Source: Bacteroidota bacterium (GTDB taxonomy: Bacteria > Bacteroidota > Ignavibacteria > UBA10030 > UBA6906). From it: a stretch of DNA of 64,000 nucleotides. The stretch is from assembly GCA_019637975.1 (NCBI GenBank), contig JAHBUR010000019.1:22500-86499 (forward strand), written 5' to 3'. The position numbers and the translations under genes were made by a program. The notes under the pieces are model-generated. The model worked only from the letters and a program-made list of their open reading frames with translations. It made no database searches and was not told where the DNA came from. This document shows, piece by piece, positions 8,655 to 17,126 of this stretch (positions within the stretch are counted from its first letter, which is position 1; each line of letters opens with the position of its first letter).

Positions 8655-9404
8655 ATGAGATACGCGTTCATTGTCTGCAGTCTCTGCATCGGTATGTTGT
8701 CAGTGCATGCGCAATCGGTTCGCTCGCTCGTCAATGGCGGCAACGACAAGTACTCCGGAAAGAACTATGCCGAAGCCGAAGTGGATTACAGAAAGGCCTT
8801 GGAGAAGGATATCACCACGGTTCCCGGCCACTTCAATCTCGGCAACTCGTTGTACAGGCAGGACAAGTACGACGAGTCCATCAAATCCTTCGAGGACGCA
8901 ATTCAGAAGAGCGAAACAAAATCCGCGAAGGCAAAGGCGTACTACAATCTCGGCGATGCGTACGTGAAATCCGAAAAATACGAGGAGGCGGTAAAGGCAT
9001 TTACAGAATCCCTCAAGCTCAATCCGACGGATTTTGATGCGAAGTACAATCTCTCATATTCCCTGAACAAACTTCGCGACCAGCAACAACAGCAGCAGAA
9101 TCAGAAGAACGACAAGAATCAGGAGAAGAACAAAGACAAGCAAGATCAAAACAAGCAGGACCAACAGAATCAGGATCAGAACAAGCAAGACCAGGAGAAG
9201 AAGGATCAAGATCAGCAGAATCAAGACAATCAGGATCAACAGCAGCAAAACCGGCAACAACAACAGCCCCAACAACAGGAACGACAGATGTCGAAGGCGG
9301 ATGCCGAACGCATTTTAGAAGTTCTGAAAAACAATGAGAAGGAAGTCCAGAAGAAATTGCGACCGCGCGCTGCAAGCCGGCCCAGAACGGAGAAGGATTG
9401 GTAG
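8655..9404 (+). CDS. batC: BatC, TPR protein with Q/N/D/K-rich tail
   Basis: Secreted or periplasmic protein of 249 residues: signal peptide (YAFIVCSLCIGMLSVHAQS), then three tetratricopeptide repeats (YAEAEVDYRKALEKD, YDESIKSFEDAI, YEEAVKAFTESLKLNPTD), and a long low-complexity segment of Q, N, K and D (encoded by about 9085-9285) before a basic C-terminus. TPR proteins of this position are named BatC and presumably link the complex to other partners. ATG at 8655 is chosen because GGAGG at 8643-8647 is 7 bp away; ATG 8649 is only 1 bp from it. The polar tail is unusually long and repetitive at DNA level. Confidence 0.9.
   Translation: MRYAFIVCSLCIGMLSVHAQSVRSLVNGGNDKYSGKNYAEAEVDYRKALEKDITTVPGHFNLGNSLYRQDKYDESIKSFEDAIQKSETKSAKAKAYYNLGDAYVKSEKYEEAVKAFTESLKLNPTDFDAKYNLSYSLNKLRDQQQQQQNQKNDKNQEKNKDKQDQNKQDQQNQDQNKQDQEKKDQDQQNQDNQDQQQQNRQQQQPQQQERQMSKADAERILEVLKNNEKEVQKKLRPRAASRPRTEKDW
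9085..9285 (+). repeat. Low-complexity Q/N/D/K codon repeat inside batC
   Basis: About 200 bp made of short CAG/CAA, AAT, GAT/GAC and AAG units (for example CAGAATCAGGATCAGAACAA) repeated with variation. It encodes the polar tail of BatC. Such tracts are prone to slippage, so tail length probably varies among strains. Confidence 0.8.
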
Positions 9405-9405
9405 G

Positions 9406-11268
9406 ATGATAATGGTCAGGTTGATTTCGTCGTTCCTGCTTTTCTTCAGCGCACTGGTTCTGGTTCCGCGGACATTTGCGCAGGATCCGACATTCGAGGC
9501 AAGTGTGGACAAGAATCCGGTTGCCGTTGGCGACCAGTTCACGCTTTCGTTTGTTCTTCGTAACGCCGGAATGGGCGGGGGCAAGAACATCAAGCTGCCG
9601 AATCTGGATCGGTTTCACATTATGATGGGGCCGAGTACCTCAACGAGCATGCAAATCATCAACGGCGCGGTCTCATCATCCGCAACGTACAGCTATGTGC
9701 TGCAACCGAAGGATGCGGGAACATTCACAATCGGGGCCGCAAGCATAGAAGTCGGGAACAAGACGTACTCGTCCAACAGCTTCACCATCGAAGTCGTCAA
9801 AGGCACACCCCAGCAGCAAAAGCAACCGAAGGCACAACAGGGAACATCGGGCGACGTTGATTCGCAGCTTTCGCAAAACATCTTCTTGCGGGCATCTGTC
9901 GAGCGTACCCGCGTGTTGCAGGGGGAACAGGTTAACCTCGTGTACAAACTGTACACGCGCGTCCCCGTTCAGAACTACAATCTGACCAAGGCGCCGACAA
10001 TGACGGGCTTCTGGAGCGAGGATGCTGATATGCCGAAGCAGATTCAGTTGACGACCGAAACAGTAAATGGCATCCAGTATCAGGTGGGCGTCATCAAGAA
10101 AACGGCACTTTTCCCGACGCAATCCGGCACACTGGAAATCGGCCCGATGGAAATCACCACCATTGTGACTGTACGCGATAGACGTTCGTGGGACCCGTTT
10201 GATTCGTTCTTCAATGATCCGTTTGGAAGGCAGATTGAGTATGTCGTGAAGGGAGAGCCGGTTCGAATCAAAGTTGATCCGTTGCCTCCGGGCGCGCCCG
10301 CGAGTTTCAAAGGAGCCGTCGGCAAGTTCACAATGAATGCCAAGATCGACAAACAGGAAACATCGGCCAACGAGCCGATCAGCCTGAAAGTAACAATCAA
10401 CGGAACCGGGAATATCAAAGTTCTTGAGTCGCCCGCTGTGGAATTTCCCGCCGACTTTGAACAGTACACCCCGAAAGTTTCGGATAATGTGAATCGCCGC
10501 GAGGCCAGAATTTCCGGTTCGAAAACATTCGAGTATGTTCTGATTCCGCGCTATCCCGGCAGAAAAATAATCAAACCGGTGGAGTTCAGCTATTTTGACT
10601 TAGGGAAGAAAGACTACGTCACACTCAAGTCTTCCGAAATCGAATTGAATGTTGAGAAAGGTACTGCCTCTCCGACACCGTTTATTTCAACGGGGCGCCG
10701 TGAGGATGTACAATTACTCAGCGAGGATATCCGCTTCATCAAAGTGTCGCGCCCCTCCTTCACGAAACAGGGGGAGTACCTGCACTCCAGCGGGACCTTC
10801 ATTGCGTTGATGCTTCTTCCGTTGGCGGGACTCGCCGGTGCGTTCGCCTACACACGACAACGGCAGGCCGTCATGAGCGATCTGGTCACCTACCGGAACA
10901 GGCAGGCAATCAAAGTGGCCCGCAAGGGATTGAAGAACGCCGAAGTTCTTCTCAAGGACATTACGGCAGGAAAGGAATCTTCTTCAGAAAAGAAACTGCA
11001 GTTCTATTCTGAAATTGCCCGCTCCATCTGGAAATATTTGGGAGACAAATTGAATATCCAGCAAGCAGATCTGTCAATTGACGGGGCGGTGACGGAACTT
11101 GAGAAGCGCCCGGTCAACGGCGAGATTTCGAATTCTCTTCGTTCGCTGTTGGAATCGTGTGAGATGGCTCGGTTTGCGCCGACAAGTTTGTCTGATGAGA
11201 TGATCCGCCATACGTATGACAGCGCCAGCAAGGTGATTGTTGACATTGAACGAACGCTGAGGTCATGA
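9406..11268 (+). CDS. batD: BatD, oxygen-tolerance family membrane protein
   Basis: A 620-residue protein with an N-terminal signal peptide (ISSFLLFFSALVLVPRTFAQ), a large extracytoplasmic region of repeated beta-sandwich domains (beginning PTFEASVDKNPVAVGDQFTL, again at ERTRVLQGEQVNLVYKL and KIDKQETSANEPISLKVTI), one membrane helix (LIALMLLPLAGLAGAFAYT region, about residue 480) and a cytoplasmic helical tail. This is the BatD family, a scaffold of the Bat complex. The frame is open from 9334, inside batC, but ATG 9406 right after the batC stop gives the signal peptide. ATG 9412 is an alternative. Its stop overlaps the batE start (ATGA at 11265). Confidence 0.92.
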   Translation: MIMVRLISSFLLFFSALVLVPRTFAQDPTFEASVDKNPVAVGDQFTLSFVLRNAGMGGGKNIKLPNLDRFHIMMGPSTSTSMQIINGAVSSSATYSYVLQPKDAGTFTIGAASIEVGNKTYSSNSFTIEVVKGTPQQQKQPKAQQGTSGDVDSQLSQNIFLRASVERTRVLQGEQVNLVYKLYTRVPVQNYNLTKAPTMTGFWSEDADMPKQIQLTTETVNGIQYQVGVIKKTALFPTQSGTLEIGPMEITTIVTVRDRRSWDPFDSFFNDPFGRQIEYVVKGEPVRIKVDPLPPGAPASFKGAVGKFTMNAKIDKQETSANEPISLKVTINGTGNIKVLESPAVEFPADFEQYTPKVSDNVNRREARISGSKTFEYVLIPRYPGRKIIKPVEFSYFDLGKKDYVTLKSSEIELNVEKGTASPTPFISTGRREDVQLLSEDIRFIKVSRPSFTKQGEYLHSSGTFIALMLLPLAGLAGAFAYTRQRQAVMSDLVTYRNRQAIKVARKGLKNAEVLLKDITAGKESSSEKKLQFYSEIARSIWKYLGDKLNIQQADLSIDGAVTELEKRPVNGEISNSLRSLLESCEMARFAPTSLSDEMIRHTYDSASKVIVDIERTLRS

Positions 11269-12023
11269 CAAAAAGCCGGTTCACAATACTCATCCTTCTG
11301 TTCCCGATCGCGTTAGCAGCACAGCAAACGCCGGAGCAGCTGTTCGACGAAGCGAACCGGGCCTACCAACAGGGAAACTTTTCCGAGGCAGCCGCACGCT
11401 ATGAACTCATTCGCGAAAACGGAGTAGCGGATGCAACCATCTTCTATAACCTCGGCAACGCGTACTACAAATCGGGCAACATTAGCAAAGCCATTCTGAA
11501 CTATGAACGGGCACTGAAACTGGCTCCGAACGACGACGACCTTCTGCACAATCTGCAACTGGCCAATCTCATGATCGTGAATAAGATTGATCCGGCTCCC
11601 CGCTTGTTTATTTGGGATTGGTGGGATGCCGTGAAGAACACGTTTTCGCTGAATGGCATTACTTGGATCGTGTACGGTCTTTTTCTCCTCTTCACGGGCT
11701 CAATTATTCTTGTACTGCTTGCGCGCTCGTTCACGATTCGGAATGCAGGGGTCGTGGCGGCATTGGGAAGCTTCCTCTTGCTGGTTGTGAGCAGCATGAT
11801 CTTTGCCGGGAAGCTAAACGTAGTCCAAAGCTCGGACACGGCAATTGTCACTGCAAACATCGCGACCATAAAGAACTCGCCTGATGAGAAGAGTACAGAT
11901 GCTTTCGTTCTTCATGAAGGAGTGAAGGTGTTCATAACCGACAAGGTGAATGAGTGGTTGAAGATTCGACTTGCTGATGGAAAAGTGGGATGGATTGATG
12001 AAAAAGCTGCCGAAATCATCTGA
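11265..12023 (+). CDS. batE: BatE, TPR and SH3-like membrane protein
   Basis: Last gene of the Bat operon, 252 residues. A signal peptide (FTILILLFPIALAAQ) is followed by tetratricopeptide repeats (LFDEANRAYQQGNFSEAAAR, NLGNAYYKSGNISKAILN), two adjacent membrane helices in the middle (ITWIVYGLFLLFTGSIILVL and GVVAALGSFLLLVVSSMIF) and a C-terminal SH3-like domain (VTANIATIKNSPDE to LADGKVGWIDEKAAEII). TPR-2TM-SH3 is the BatE layout. It overlaps batD by 4 bp. The converging gpx gene ends 90 bp downstream; only an imperfect hairpin is visible in that gap. Confidence 0.9.
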   Translation: MTKSRFTILILLFPIALAAQQTPEQLFDEANRAYQQGNFSEAAARYELIRENGVADATIFYNLGNAYYKSGNISKAILNYERALKLAPNDDDLLHNLQLANLMIVNKIDPAPRLFIWDWWDAVKNTFSLNGITWIVYGLFLLFTGSIILVLLARSFTIRNAGVVAALGSFLLLVVSSMIFAGKLNVVQSSDTAIVTANIATIKNSPDEKSTDAFVLHEGVKVFITDKVNEWLKIRLADGKVGWIDEKAAEII

Positions 12024-12113
12024 AATCGTTGAATTACGTTGGGAATCACCGGAAGTAGGAAGCCCCCGTCGTCTGTGCCGGAGGCTCCATTGTTTAAATT
12101 ATGAGTGCAGCCT

Positions 12114-12698
12114 TCACTTCTCGTTTAGTAGAGCCTCAACTGCTGAAACAAGTTCGTCGGACAGTGGTTTCACGCGGGAGAGAAACTTGTGGGTTAGATT
12201 CCCGTTTCGATCAACCAAATACTTCTGGAAATTCCACTTCACATCCCCGCCGACTGTGGGGTTCGAGGTTATGAGTTTGTAGAGCGGATGTTGATCACTT
12301 CCTTTCACCGAAATCTTCGAAAACAAGTCAAATGTCACTCCATAGTTCCGGTCGCAGAAGGCATTGATCTCCTCATCTGCTCCGGGTTCCTGCCCTCCGA
12401 AGTTGTTTGCCGGAAACCCCAGAATTATCAATCCCTTATCTTTGTACTTCTGATGCAACGCTTCAAGCTCCTTGTATTGCGGCGTGTAACCACATTCAGA
12501 TGCCACATTGACCAGAAGCAGAACCTTCCCTTGGTACCTTGAGAAATCAATCTCTCTTCCATCAATATCTTTCATGGAAAAGTTATAAATGGAATTCTGG
12601 CTACCCGCTAAGGAACTCACGGTCGATCCCCATAACATTGTAATAATGACAAAGGCACCCGTCGGTGTACGGAGCAAAGCACGGAACAGTGGTTTCAT
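12114..12698 (-). CDS. Glutathione peroxidase family protein, exported
   Basis: Thiol peroxidase of the glutathione-peroxidase family, likely using thioredoxin as reductant because it is a cysteine (not selenocysteine) form. The 194-residue product starts with a signal-like hydrophobic stretch (FVIITMLWGSTVSSLAG) and so probably acts outside the cytoplasm. The peroxidatic cysteine is C69 in LLVNVASECGYTPQY; the Gln/Trp active-site motifs FPANNFGGQEP and KWNFQKYLV are intact. ATG 12698 is chosen over the further upstream 12779 because AAAGG lies 7 bp before it and the family signal peptide begins there. It diverges from the DksA-like gene. Confidence 0.92.
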   Translation of the reverse strand: MKPLFRALLRTPTGAFVIITMLWGSTVSSLAGSQNSIYNFSMKDIDGREIDFSRYQGKVLLLVNVASECGYTPQYKELEALHQKYKDKGLIILGFPANNFGGQEPGADEEINAFCDRNYGVTFDLFSKISVKGSDQHPLYKLITSNPTVGGDVKWNFQKYLVDRNGNLTHKFLSRVKPLSDELVSAVEALLNEK

Positions 12699-12814
12699 AA
12701 GGTCGCCTTTGTTTACAAACAGTAGGTAGATCGTTACCGTTAGAACCTTCCGGCTTGAGTGAAAGTTCCGGCACATCATGCAAAATAAATAACGATTGGT
12801 ATGTCCGATTGCTC

Positions 12815-12842
12815 TTGACTTTCCTGAAATCTTTCGTACCTT
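12815..12842 (+). promoter_or_regulatory. Promoter of the DksA-like gene
   Basis: TTGACT (12815-12820), 16-bp spacer, TACCTT (12837-12842). Transcription would start near 12849, about 95 nt before the start codon. The TACCTT -10 is repeated in the promoters at 13378 and 24099. Confidence 0.55.
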
Positions 12843-12943
12843 ACGTGTGAAGTCCGATCTTTGTATATCATTTCACGGTGCTTCTTTGAGGCGAGGATCC
12901 GGGGGGGTCTTCTAAGAACTATTTGGAAGAAAAGGAGGCGGCA

Positions 12944-13297
12944 ATGAACAAGAGCAAACGGGTAATGCGTCGGGCAATCCTTTCCAAGTTGTTTGAGTCC
13001 CTGGAAGAACAAGGAACCGTCTTCCATCCCCGGGAGTCATTTCTCAATGGCGATCTCTCCATTCATGAAATCGACGCATTGCTTGCCTTCAAGAGCAACG
13101 CGCAACTCGAGGAATTGCGCCACGCCCTCGACCGGTTGGAGAGCGGCACGTATGGTGTTTGCATCAGTTGCAAATCATCCATCAGCCAGGACGTTCTGGA
13201 TGTCGACCCTGCCCAGCGCTTTTGCAGCATCTGTGAGCAGCGTTTACTGGACCCGGTGCATCGGCCCGACTACTTCCACATGACAAGCAGGGTATAA
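12944..13297 (+). CDS. DksA/TraR-family zinc-finger protein
   Basis: A 117-residue protein with the C-terminal C4 zinc finger of the DksA/TraR family: CISC, 17 residues, CSIC. The N-terminal half is a helical region (RRAILSKLFESLEEQ) and a short linker with ALLAFKSNAQLEELRHALDR, shorter than the coiled coil of E. coli DksA. The product is expected to bind RNA polymerase through the secondary channel and modulate initiation, or to be a general zinc-finger regulator. AGGAGG lies 5 bp before ATG 12944, which decides the start over the in-frame ATG at 12923. Monocistronic. Confidence 0.88.
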   Translation: MNKSKRVMRRAILSKLFESLEEQGTVFHPRESFLNGDLSIHEIDALLAFKSNAQLEELRHALDRLESGTYGVCISCKSSISQDVLDVDPAQRFCSICEQRLLDPVHRPDYFHMTSRV

Positions 13298-13354
13298 CGG
13301 TACTCCCGAAAACGCCTGCCCTCGGAAACGTTCGTTCTCTGACGAGAGTGATTC

Positions 13355-13383
13355 TTGGAATTCTGCGCGTAATCCCCTACCTT
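13355..13383 (+). promoter_or_regulatory. Promoter of the carbamoyltransferase gene
   Basis: TTGGAA (13355-13360), 17-bp spacer, TACCTT (13378-13383) continuing TCAAC. The start point would be near 13390, about 40 nt ahead of the ATG at 13431. Confidence 0.55.
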
Positions 13384-13430
13384 TCAACAGATTTCAGCCA
13401 CCTAATACTATTCTTCCAAAGGAATACTGC

Positions 13431-14336
13431 ATGAAGCGCGACCTTGTTTCATTTGCCTCGTGGAATGCGCAAGAACTCTCGGACATGTTCTTGCTCGCTA
13501 CTAAAATCAAGAGCGGCGATCTGCAACATTTCACTCCGTTGGTGCACAAAAGCGCAGCTCTCATCTTCGAGAAACAATCACTCCGAACCCGGGTATCGTT
13601 CGAAGTCGGAATCGCTCAACTCGGGGGACATCCTGTTTTTTTGCAGCAGGAAACCATTGGCATTGCAACCCGTGAATCCGTTCACGATGTGGCATCCGTT
13701 CTTTCACATTATAACGAACTGATCATCGCGCGGACGACAAAGCATCAAACCGTAGTCCAACTTGCTGAAAGCGCCACCGTTCCGGTCATTAATGCCATGA
13801 CGGATCTCGTTCACCCGTGTCAGGTCCTGGCCGACTATTTCACACTCCAGGAGATCGGCAAGAGTTCCGCTTCGACAAAGCTCGTTTTTGTTGGAGATGG
13901 GAACAATGTTGTCAACTCATTGCTTGAACTCGCTGAAAAACTCCCGATCCATCTGGTTATCTCATCGCCAACCGGATATGAGCCGCATCCGAATGTTCTT
14001 GAACAAGCAGAGGCGTCCGGCATCAGCAAGATACAACTGGTGCCCGATCCCTTCGAAGCAGTCAAGGATGCCGACGTCATCTACACCGACGTGTGGCCGA
14101 CAGCGCGCGATTCGGGTCGGCGGCAGATTATTTTCAAGCAACATCAAGTGAACGCGCAATTGTTGAAGAATGCAAAGCCCGATTGTGTTGTGATGCATCG
14201 GCTTCCAGCCAACCGCGGCGAGGAAATTACGCGGGATGTGCTTGACGGTAAGCACTCTATTGTTCTCCAGCAGGCAGAAAACCGGCTGCATATCCAGAAG
14301 GGTGTCATTGCCTATTTGTTGGGGCACCGGCCTTAG
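13431..14336 (+). CDS. Ornithine-carbamoyltransferase-like enzyme with altered substrate motifs
   Basis: A 301-residue transcarbamylase. Carbamoyl-phosphate motifs are intact: SLRTR (50-54), HPCQ (128-131) and the GDGNN region (155-159). The second-substrate side differs from ornithine transcarbamylases. Their SMG loop after DVW is replaced by DVWPTARDSG (220-229), and the catalytic HCLP motif reads HRLP (256-259), Arg replacing the ornithine-binding Cys. The surrounding PANRGEEITRDVLDG and AENRLHIQK match the bacterial ornithine enzymes of Thermus type. It could be a functional divergent ArgF or an enzyme for another amine or amino acid. No arginine biosynthesis gene adjoins it. It has its own promoter and a terminator at 14390-14430. 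Confidence 0.85.
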   Translation: MKRDLVSFASWNAQELSDMFLLATKIKSGDLQHFTPLVHKSAALIFEKQSLRTRVSFEVGIAQLGGHPVFLQQETIGIATRESVHDVASVLSHYNELIIARTTKHQTVVQLAESATVPVINAMTDLVHPCQVLADYFTLQEIGKSSASTKLVFVGDGNNVVNSLLELAEKLPIHLVISSPTGYEPHPNVLEQAEASGISKIQLVPDPFEAVKDADVIYTDVWPTARDSGRRQIIFKQHQVNAQLLKNAKPDCVVMHRLPANRGEEITRDVLDGKHSIVLQQAENRLHIQKGVIAYLLGHRP

Positions 14337-14389
14337 GCTTATGTCTTTATTTTGCTCCAATGAACACAATTCTGTACGTTTCAAACACT

Positions 14390-14430
14390 GCCCCGAAGTC
14401 AAAACAAGACGATTTCGGGGCGTTGTTTTT
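14390..14430 (+). terminator. Intrinsic terminator
   Basis: GCCCCGAA (14390-14397) pairs with TTCGGGGC (14414-14421), followed by GTTGTTTTT. It ends the carbamoyltransferase transcript. Confidence 0.8.
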
Positions 14431-14490
14431 GGCATATTGATTGACCCTTAGGTGATAGAACGGTGATCAATTTCAATTAGTGAGGCGAGC

Positions 14491-15813
14491 ATGAAAACGA
14501 CGTTGTTAGTCCTGGGATGTTTTCTCGGATTGAATATGCTTTCATCGGCAACAGCTTCAGCGCATCCGCGTCCACAAGGGGGAGCAACGTTCAGAGTCTT
14601 CTACGACGGCCTTGCTCCTCACGGAGAGTGGATATCTATCAGCGGCGGAGTGTACGGTTGGCGTCCTTTGCGAATTGAGTCGGGCTGGCGTCCCTACACA
14701 GTGGGTCGTTGGTGGTGGACAAATGATGGGTGGTATTGGATGAGTGACGAACCGTGGGGTTGGGCAGTGTACCACTACGGACGCTGGCATTTTGACGACT
14801 ATTATGGCTGGGTTTGGATTCCTGGGTACGATTGGGCCCCGGCATGGGTTGAATGGCGCTACGGACCCGACTACATCGGGTGGGCTCCGCTCAGTCCGTA
14901 TGCAGTGTTCAGTGTGAGTTGGGGAATTCATTATCGTACGCGCTGGTATACACCGGTACACTGGTGGTCGTTTGTCGGCTGCGGCTACATGACATCGCCC
15001 AACGTGCATCGGCACATCTACCGTCATGAAAACAATACGCGCTATATCGGCGTTACCCGGACAGGCGGCAGTGTGCGACACAGCGGCGGACGCATTGTAA
15101 CCCGCGGACCGGAGCGTGAATTTGTCGAGCGCAGAGGCAATGTACGCATTGAACCTGTCGGACTACGCGATGTTGATGACCGTCCGGTAGAGCGCTTCTC
15201 ACAAGATGGAAACCGCGGACAAATAGAAATCTACCGGCCGCGCATACAGGAGCGGAGCGCTGACAACGCAATTGAACGGCCGGAACGCGTTCGTGAAGAA
15301 GCAGGTCGTTCTTTGGATATTGATACGCGAAAGATTGATACACGTTCCCGTGAAGTGGCACGCGATGAGGGGAGAGACCTGAAGCGAATTGACGAATTCA
15401 GAACGCGCAACGAATCGGGAAGAAGTCTTGAACGGCAACCGGATGCCGGCCGTCGCAGGGATGACGGCATGTTAAAGGGCCCTGTTGATGACGCAACACG
15501 CAGCCGTGAAGGAAGAAGCAGGGAACAGAGCGGGCAGGAGTCACCGAAGCGCGATGACGGTCGAACGTATGATCGACCATCCGGAAAAGGCGGGGAGGGG
15601 CGGGAACGCCAGCCCGAGGTTCGTCCGTCACAGCGCCCCGACCGGGAACAACAGCCGCGCAGCGATCCCCGACGTGAAAACTCAGTCGAACGTTCACGGG
15701 GTGGCGAAGTCCGGTCGGCGGCGCCCGAACGACGGGTCGAAACGCCCCGCAGTGATTCACCCCGCCGGCAAGACAGTGGCGGGCGAAGCGACAGCGGAAG
15801 AAGGGGAAGGTAG
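14491..15813 (+). CDS. Secreted Trp/Tyr-rich protein (DUF6600-like) with Arg-rich tail
   Basis: Exported protein of 440 residues. After a signal peptide (LLVLGCFLGLNMLSSATASA) comes a domain of about 150 residues extremely rich in tryptophan and tyrosine, with repeated units such as DEPWGWAVYHYGRW, YYGWVWIPGYDWAPAWVEWR and YIGWAPLSPY. This is the DUF6600-type repeat found in envelope proteins of many Gram-negative bacteria. The second half (from about residue 200) is low-complexity R/E/D/S sequence, highly charged and probably disordered. No catalytic motif is visible. A surface or envelope structural role is plausible but unproven. It is a single-gene unit ended by the terminator at 15839-15873. 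Confidence 0.82.
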   Translation: MKTTLLVLGCFLGLNMLSSATASAHPRPQGGATFRVFYDGLAPHGEWISISGGVYGWRPLRIESGWRPYTVGRWWWTNDGWYWMSDEPWGWAVYHYGRWHFDDYYGWVWIPGYDWAPAWVEWRYGPDYIGWAPLSPYAVFSVSWGIHYRTRWYTPVHWWSFVGCGYMTSPNVHRHIYRHENNTRYIGVTRTGGSVRHSGGRIVTRGPEREFVERRGNVRIEPVGLRDVDDRPVERFSQDGNRGQIEIYRPRIQERSADNAIERPERVREEAGRSLDIDTRKIDTRSREVARDEGRDLKRIDEFRTRNESGRSLERQPDAGRRRDDGMLKGPVDDATRSREGRSREQSGQESPKRDDGRTYDRPSGKGGEGRERQPEVRPSQRPDREQQPRSDPRRENSVERSRGGEVRSAAPERRVETPRSDSPRRQDSGGRSDSGRRGR

Positions 15814-15838
15814 TACGGACATCTCACCGGAATCACAA

Positions 15839-15873
15839 ACGGCTGCCGGTCTATCGGCGGCCGTTTTCTTTTT
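15839..15873 (+). terminator. Intrinsic terminator, probably bidirectional
   Basis: ACGGCTGCCG (15839-15848) and CGGCGGCCGT (15855-15864) form a stem with one internal mismatch and a 6-nt loop; TTTTCTTTTT follows. The converging minus-strand gene ends at 15885, so the same stem may stop both transcripts. Confidence 0.8.
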
Positions 15874-15884
15874 GACACGTCTCT

Positions 15885-17102
15885 TTACCGTAACGCTTGG
15901 GCAAAATCCGATTTCAAATCTTCAAGACCTTCAACGCCAACGGAAATGCGAATCATACCCGGGGTGACTCCATGATGGCGCAACTCGTCATTCGTCATGT
16001 TGATGTGGGATGAATACACCGGTATGCTTACGAGTGTTTCCACTCCTCCCAGGGACATGGCATTCACCGCAACGCGCAACGAATCGCACACACGAACTGC
16101 TTTCTTCACGCCGCCTTTCACTTCTATCGTGACCATTCCACCGTAGCCCTTTCCTCCCGCATCAACCATCTGTCGTTTCGCAATCTTGTGTTGAGGGTGG
16201 GAGGAAAGGCCGGGATACAGCACGCGGTTGACGTTCGGGTGTTTTTCGAGAAATCTCGCAAGGCCCATCGCGTTTTCATTTTGACGCTCCACCCGCAACT
16301 CGAACGTCTTCAGGCTTCGATACAGCAAATACGACATGAAGGGATCTGCACTGCCGCCGTAGTATTTCAGTTGGGTGTGAACCCCTTTGACAAACTCCTT
16401 CGAGCCCGCAACAACTCCCGCAAGCAGGTCGCTGTGCCCGCCGAGGTATTTCGTGCCGCTTTCAACGATCACATCTACCCCAACTGCAAAAGGATTCTGG
16501 TTGACACAAGAAGCAAACGTGTTGTCAACCATCGTGACGATCTTTCGGACAAATTTCCGCTCGGCTCGTTGTGTTGCCGCTACCAGTGTTTTGATATCGA
16601 CAACATTCAATGTCGGGTTTGTCGGTGTTTCGCAATAGATGAGTCGAGTTCTCGGCGATGCGAGATCTATCAGAGACTCCGGCCGTTCGGGGTTCATGTA
16701 CTTGACTTCCACACCGTGTCGGGGGAGAATATCCCTGAAGAAACGGTACGTTCCTCCATACAGCGCCGGCGTGCTGATAATCTCATCGCCCGTTTTCACA
16801 ACAGAAAGCACAGCCGAAGTAATCGCAGCCATTCCGGAGGCAAGCAGCAATGCTTTTTCCGCATTCATCATCAACGCAAGACGTTCTTCCACCTCCGCAG
16901 TTGTCGGATTGTGGTAGCGCGTATACACCATTACGTTCGGATCGCCTTGGGCGTACCGAACCGCATTATCCGAGCTCTCAAATCGGTACGTCGAGGTCTG
17001 ATAGATTGGAGTGGACACTGGCCCTTTGTATGCGTACAGCTTTGAGCCATGAATAGCCCTTGTGGCAAGTGAGATGGCGGACGGAGATGTTTTCTTCTTC
17101 AT
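15885..17102 (-). CDS. PLP-dependent trans-sulfuration enzyme (cystathionine/methionine lyase or synthase family)
   Basis: A 405-residue enzyme of the Cys/Met metabolism PLP family. Recognisable parts are the N-terminal LATRAIHG, YTRYHNPT at 60-67 (phosphate-binding Tyr/Arg), LYGGT at 114-118 (PLP-stacking Tyr), DNTFAS, and the PLP lysine K218 in SGTKYLGGHSD. Members split or form C-S bonds (cystathionine gamma-synthase or lyase, methionine gamma-lyase, O-acetylhomoserine sulfhydrylase); motifs alone do not separate these. It is 24 bp behind a ketopantoate-reductase-like gene and shares a transcript with rqcH. AAAGG precedes the ATG. Confidence 0.9.
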   Translation of the reverse strand: MKKKTSPSAISLATRAIHGSKLYAYKGPVSTPIYQTSTYRFESSDNAVRYAQGDPNVMVYTRYHNPTTAEVEERLALMMNAEKALLLASGMAAITSAVLSVVKTGDEIISTPALYGGTYRFFRDILPRHGVEVKYMNPERPESLIDLASPRTRLIYCETPTNPTLNVVDIKTLVAATQRAERKFVRKIVTMVDNTFASCVNQNPFAVGVDVIVESGTKYLGGHSDLLAGVVAGSKEFVKGVHTQLKYYGGSADPFMSYLLYRSLKTFELRVERQNENAMGLARFLEKHPNVNRVLYPGLSSHPQHKIAKRQMVDAGGKGYGGMVTIEVKGGVKKAVRVCDSLRVAVNAMSLGGVETLVSIPVYSSHINMTNDELRHHGVTPGMIRISVGVEGLEDLKSDFAQALR

Positions 17103-17126
17103 CTGATGCCTTTCAAAACAAGCGTT

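Noticed and set aside
12050..12095. Hairpin between batE and the peroxidase gene as terminator
   Set aside because: Only 7 of 9 bases pair and there is no T run.
16188..17045. Open frame of 285 codons on the plus strand across the PLP enzyme
   Set aside because: Antisense to a gene with intact active-site motifs; translated sequence is low in hydrophobic order and matches no family.
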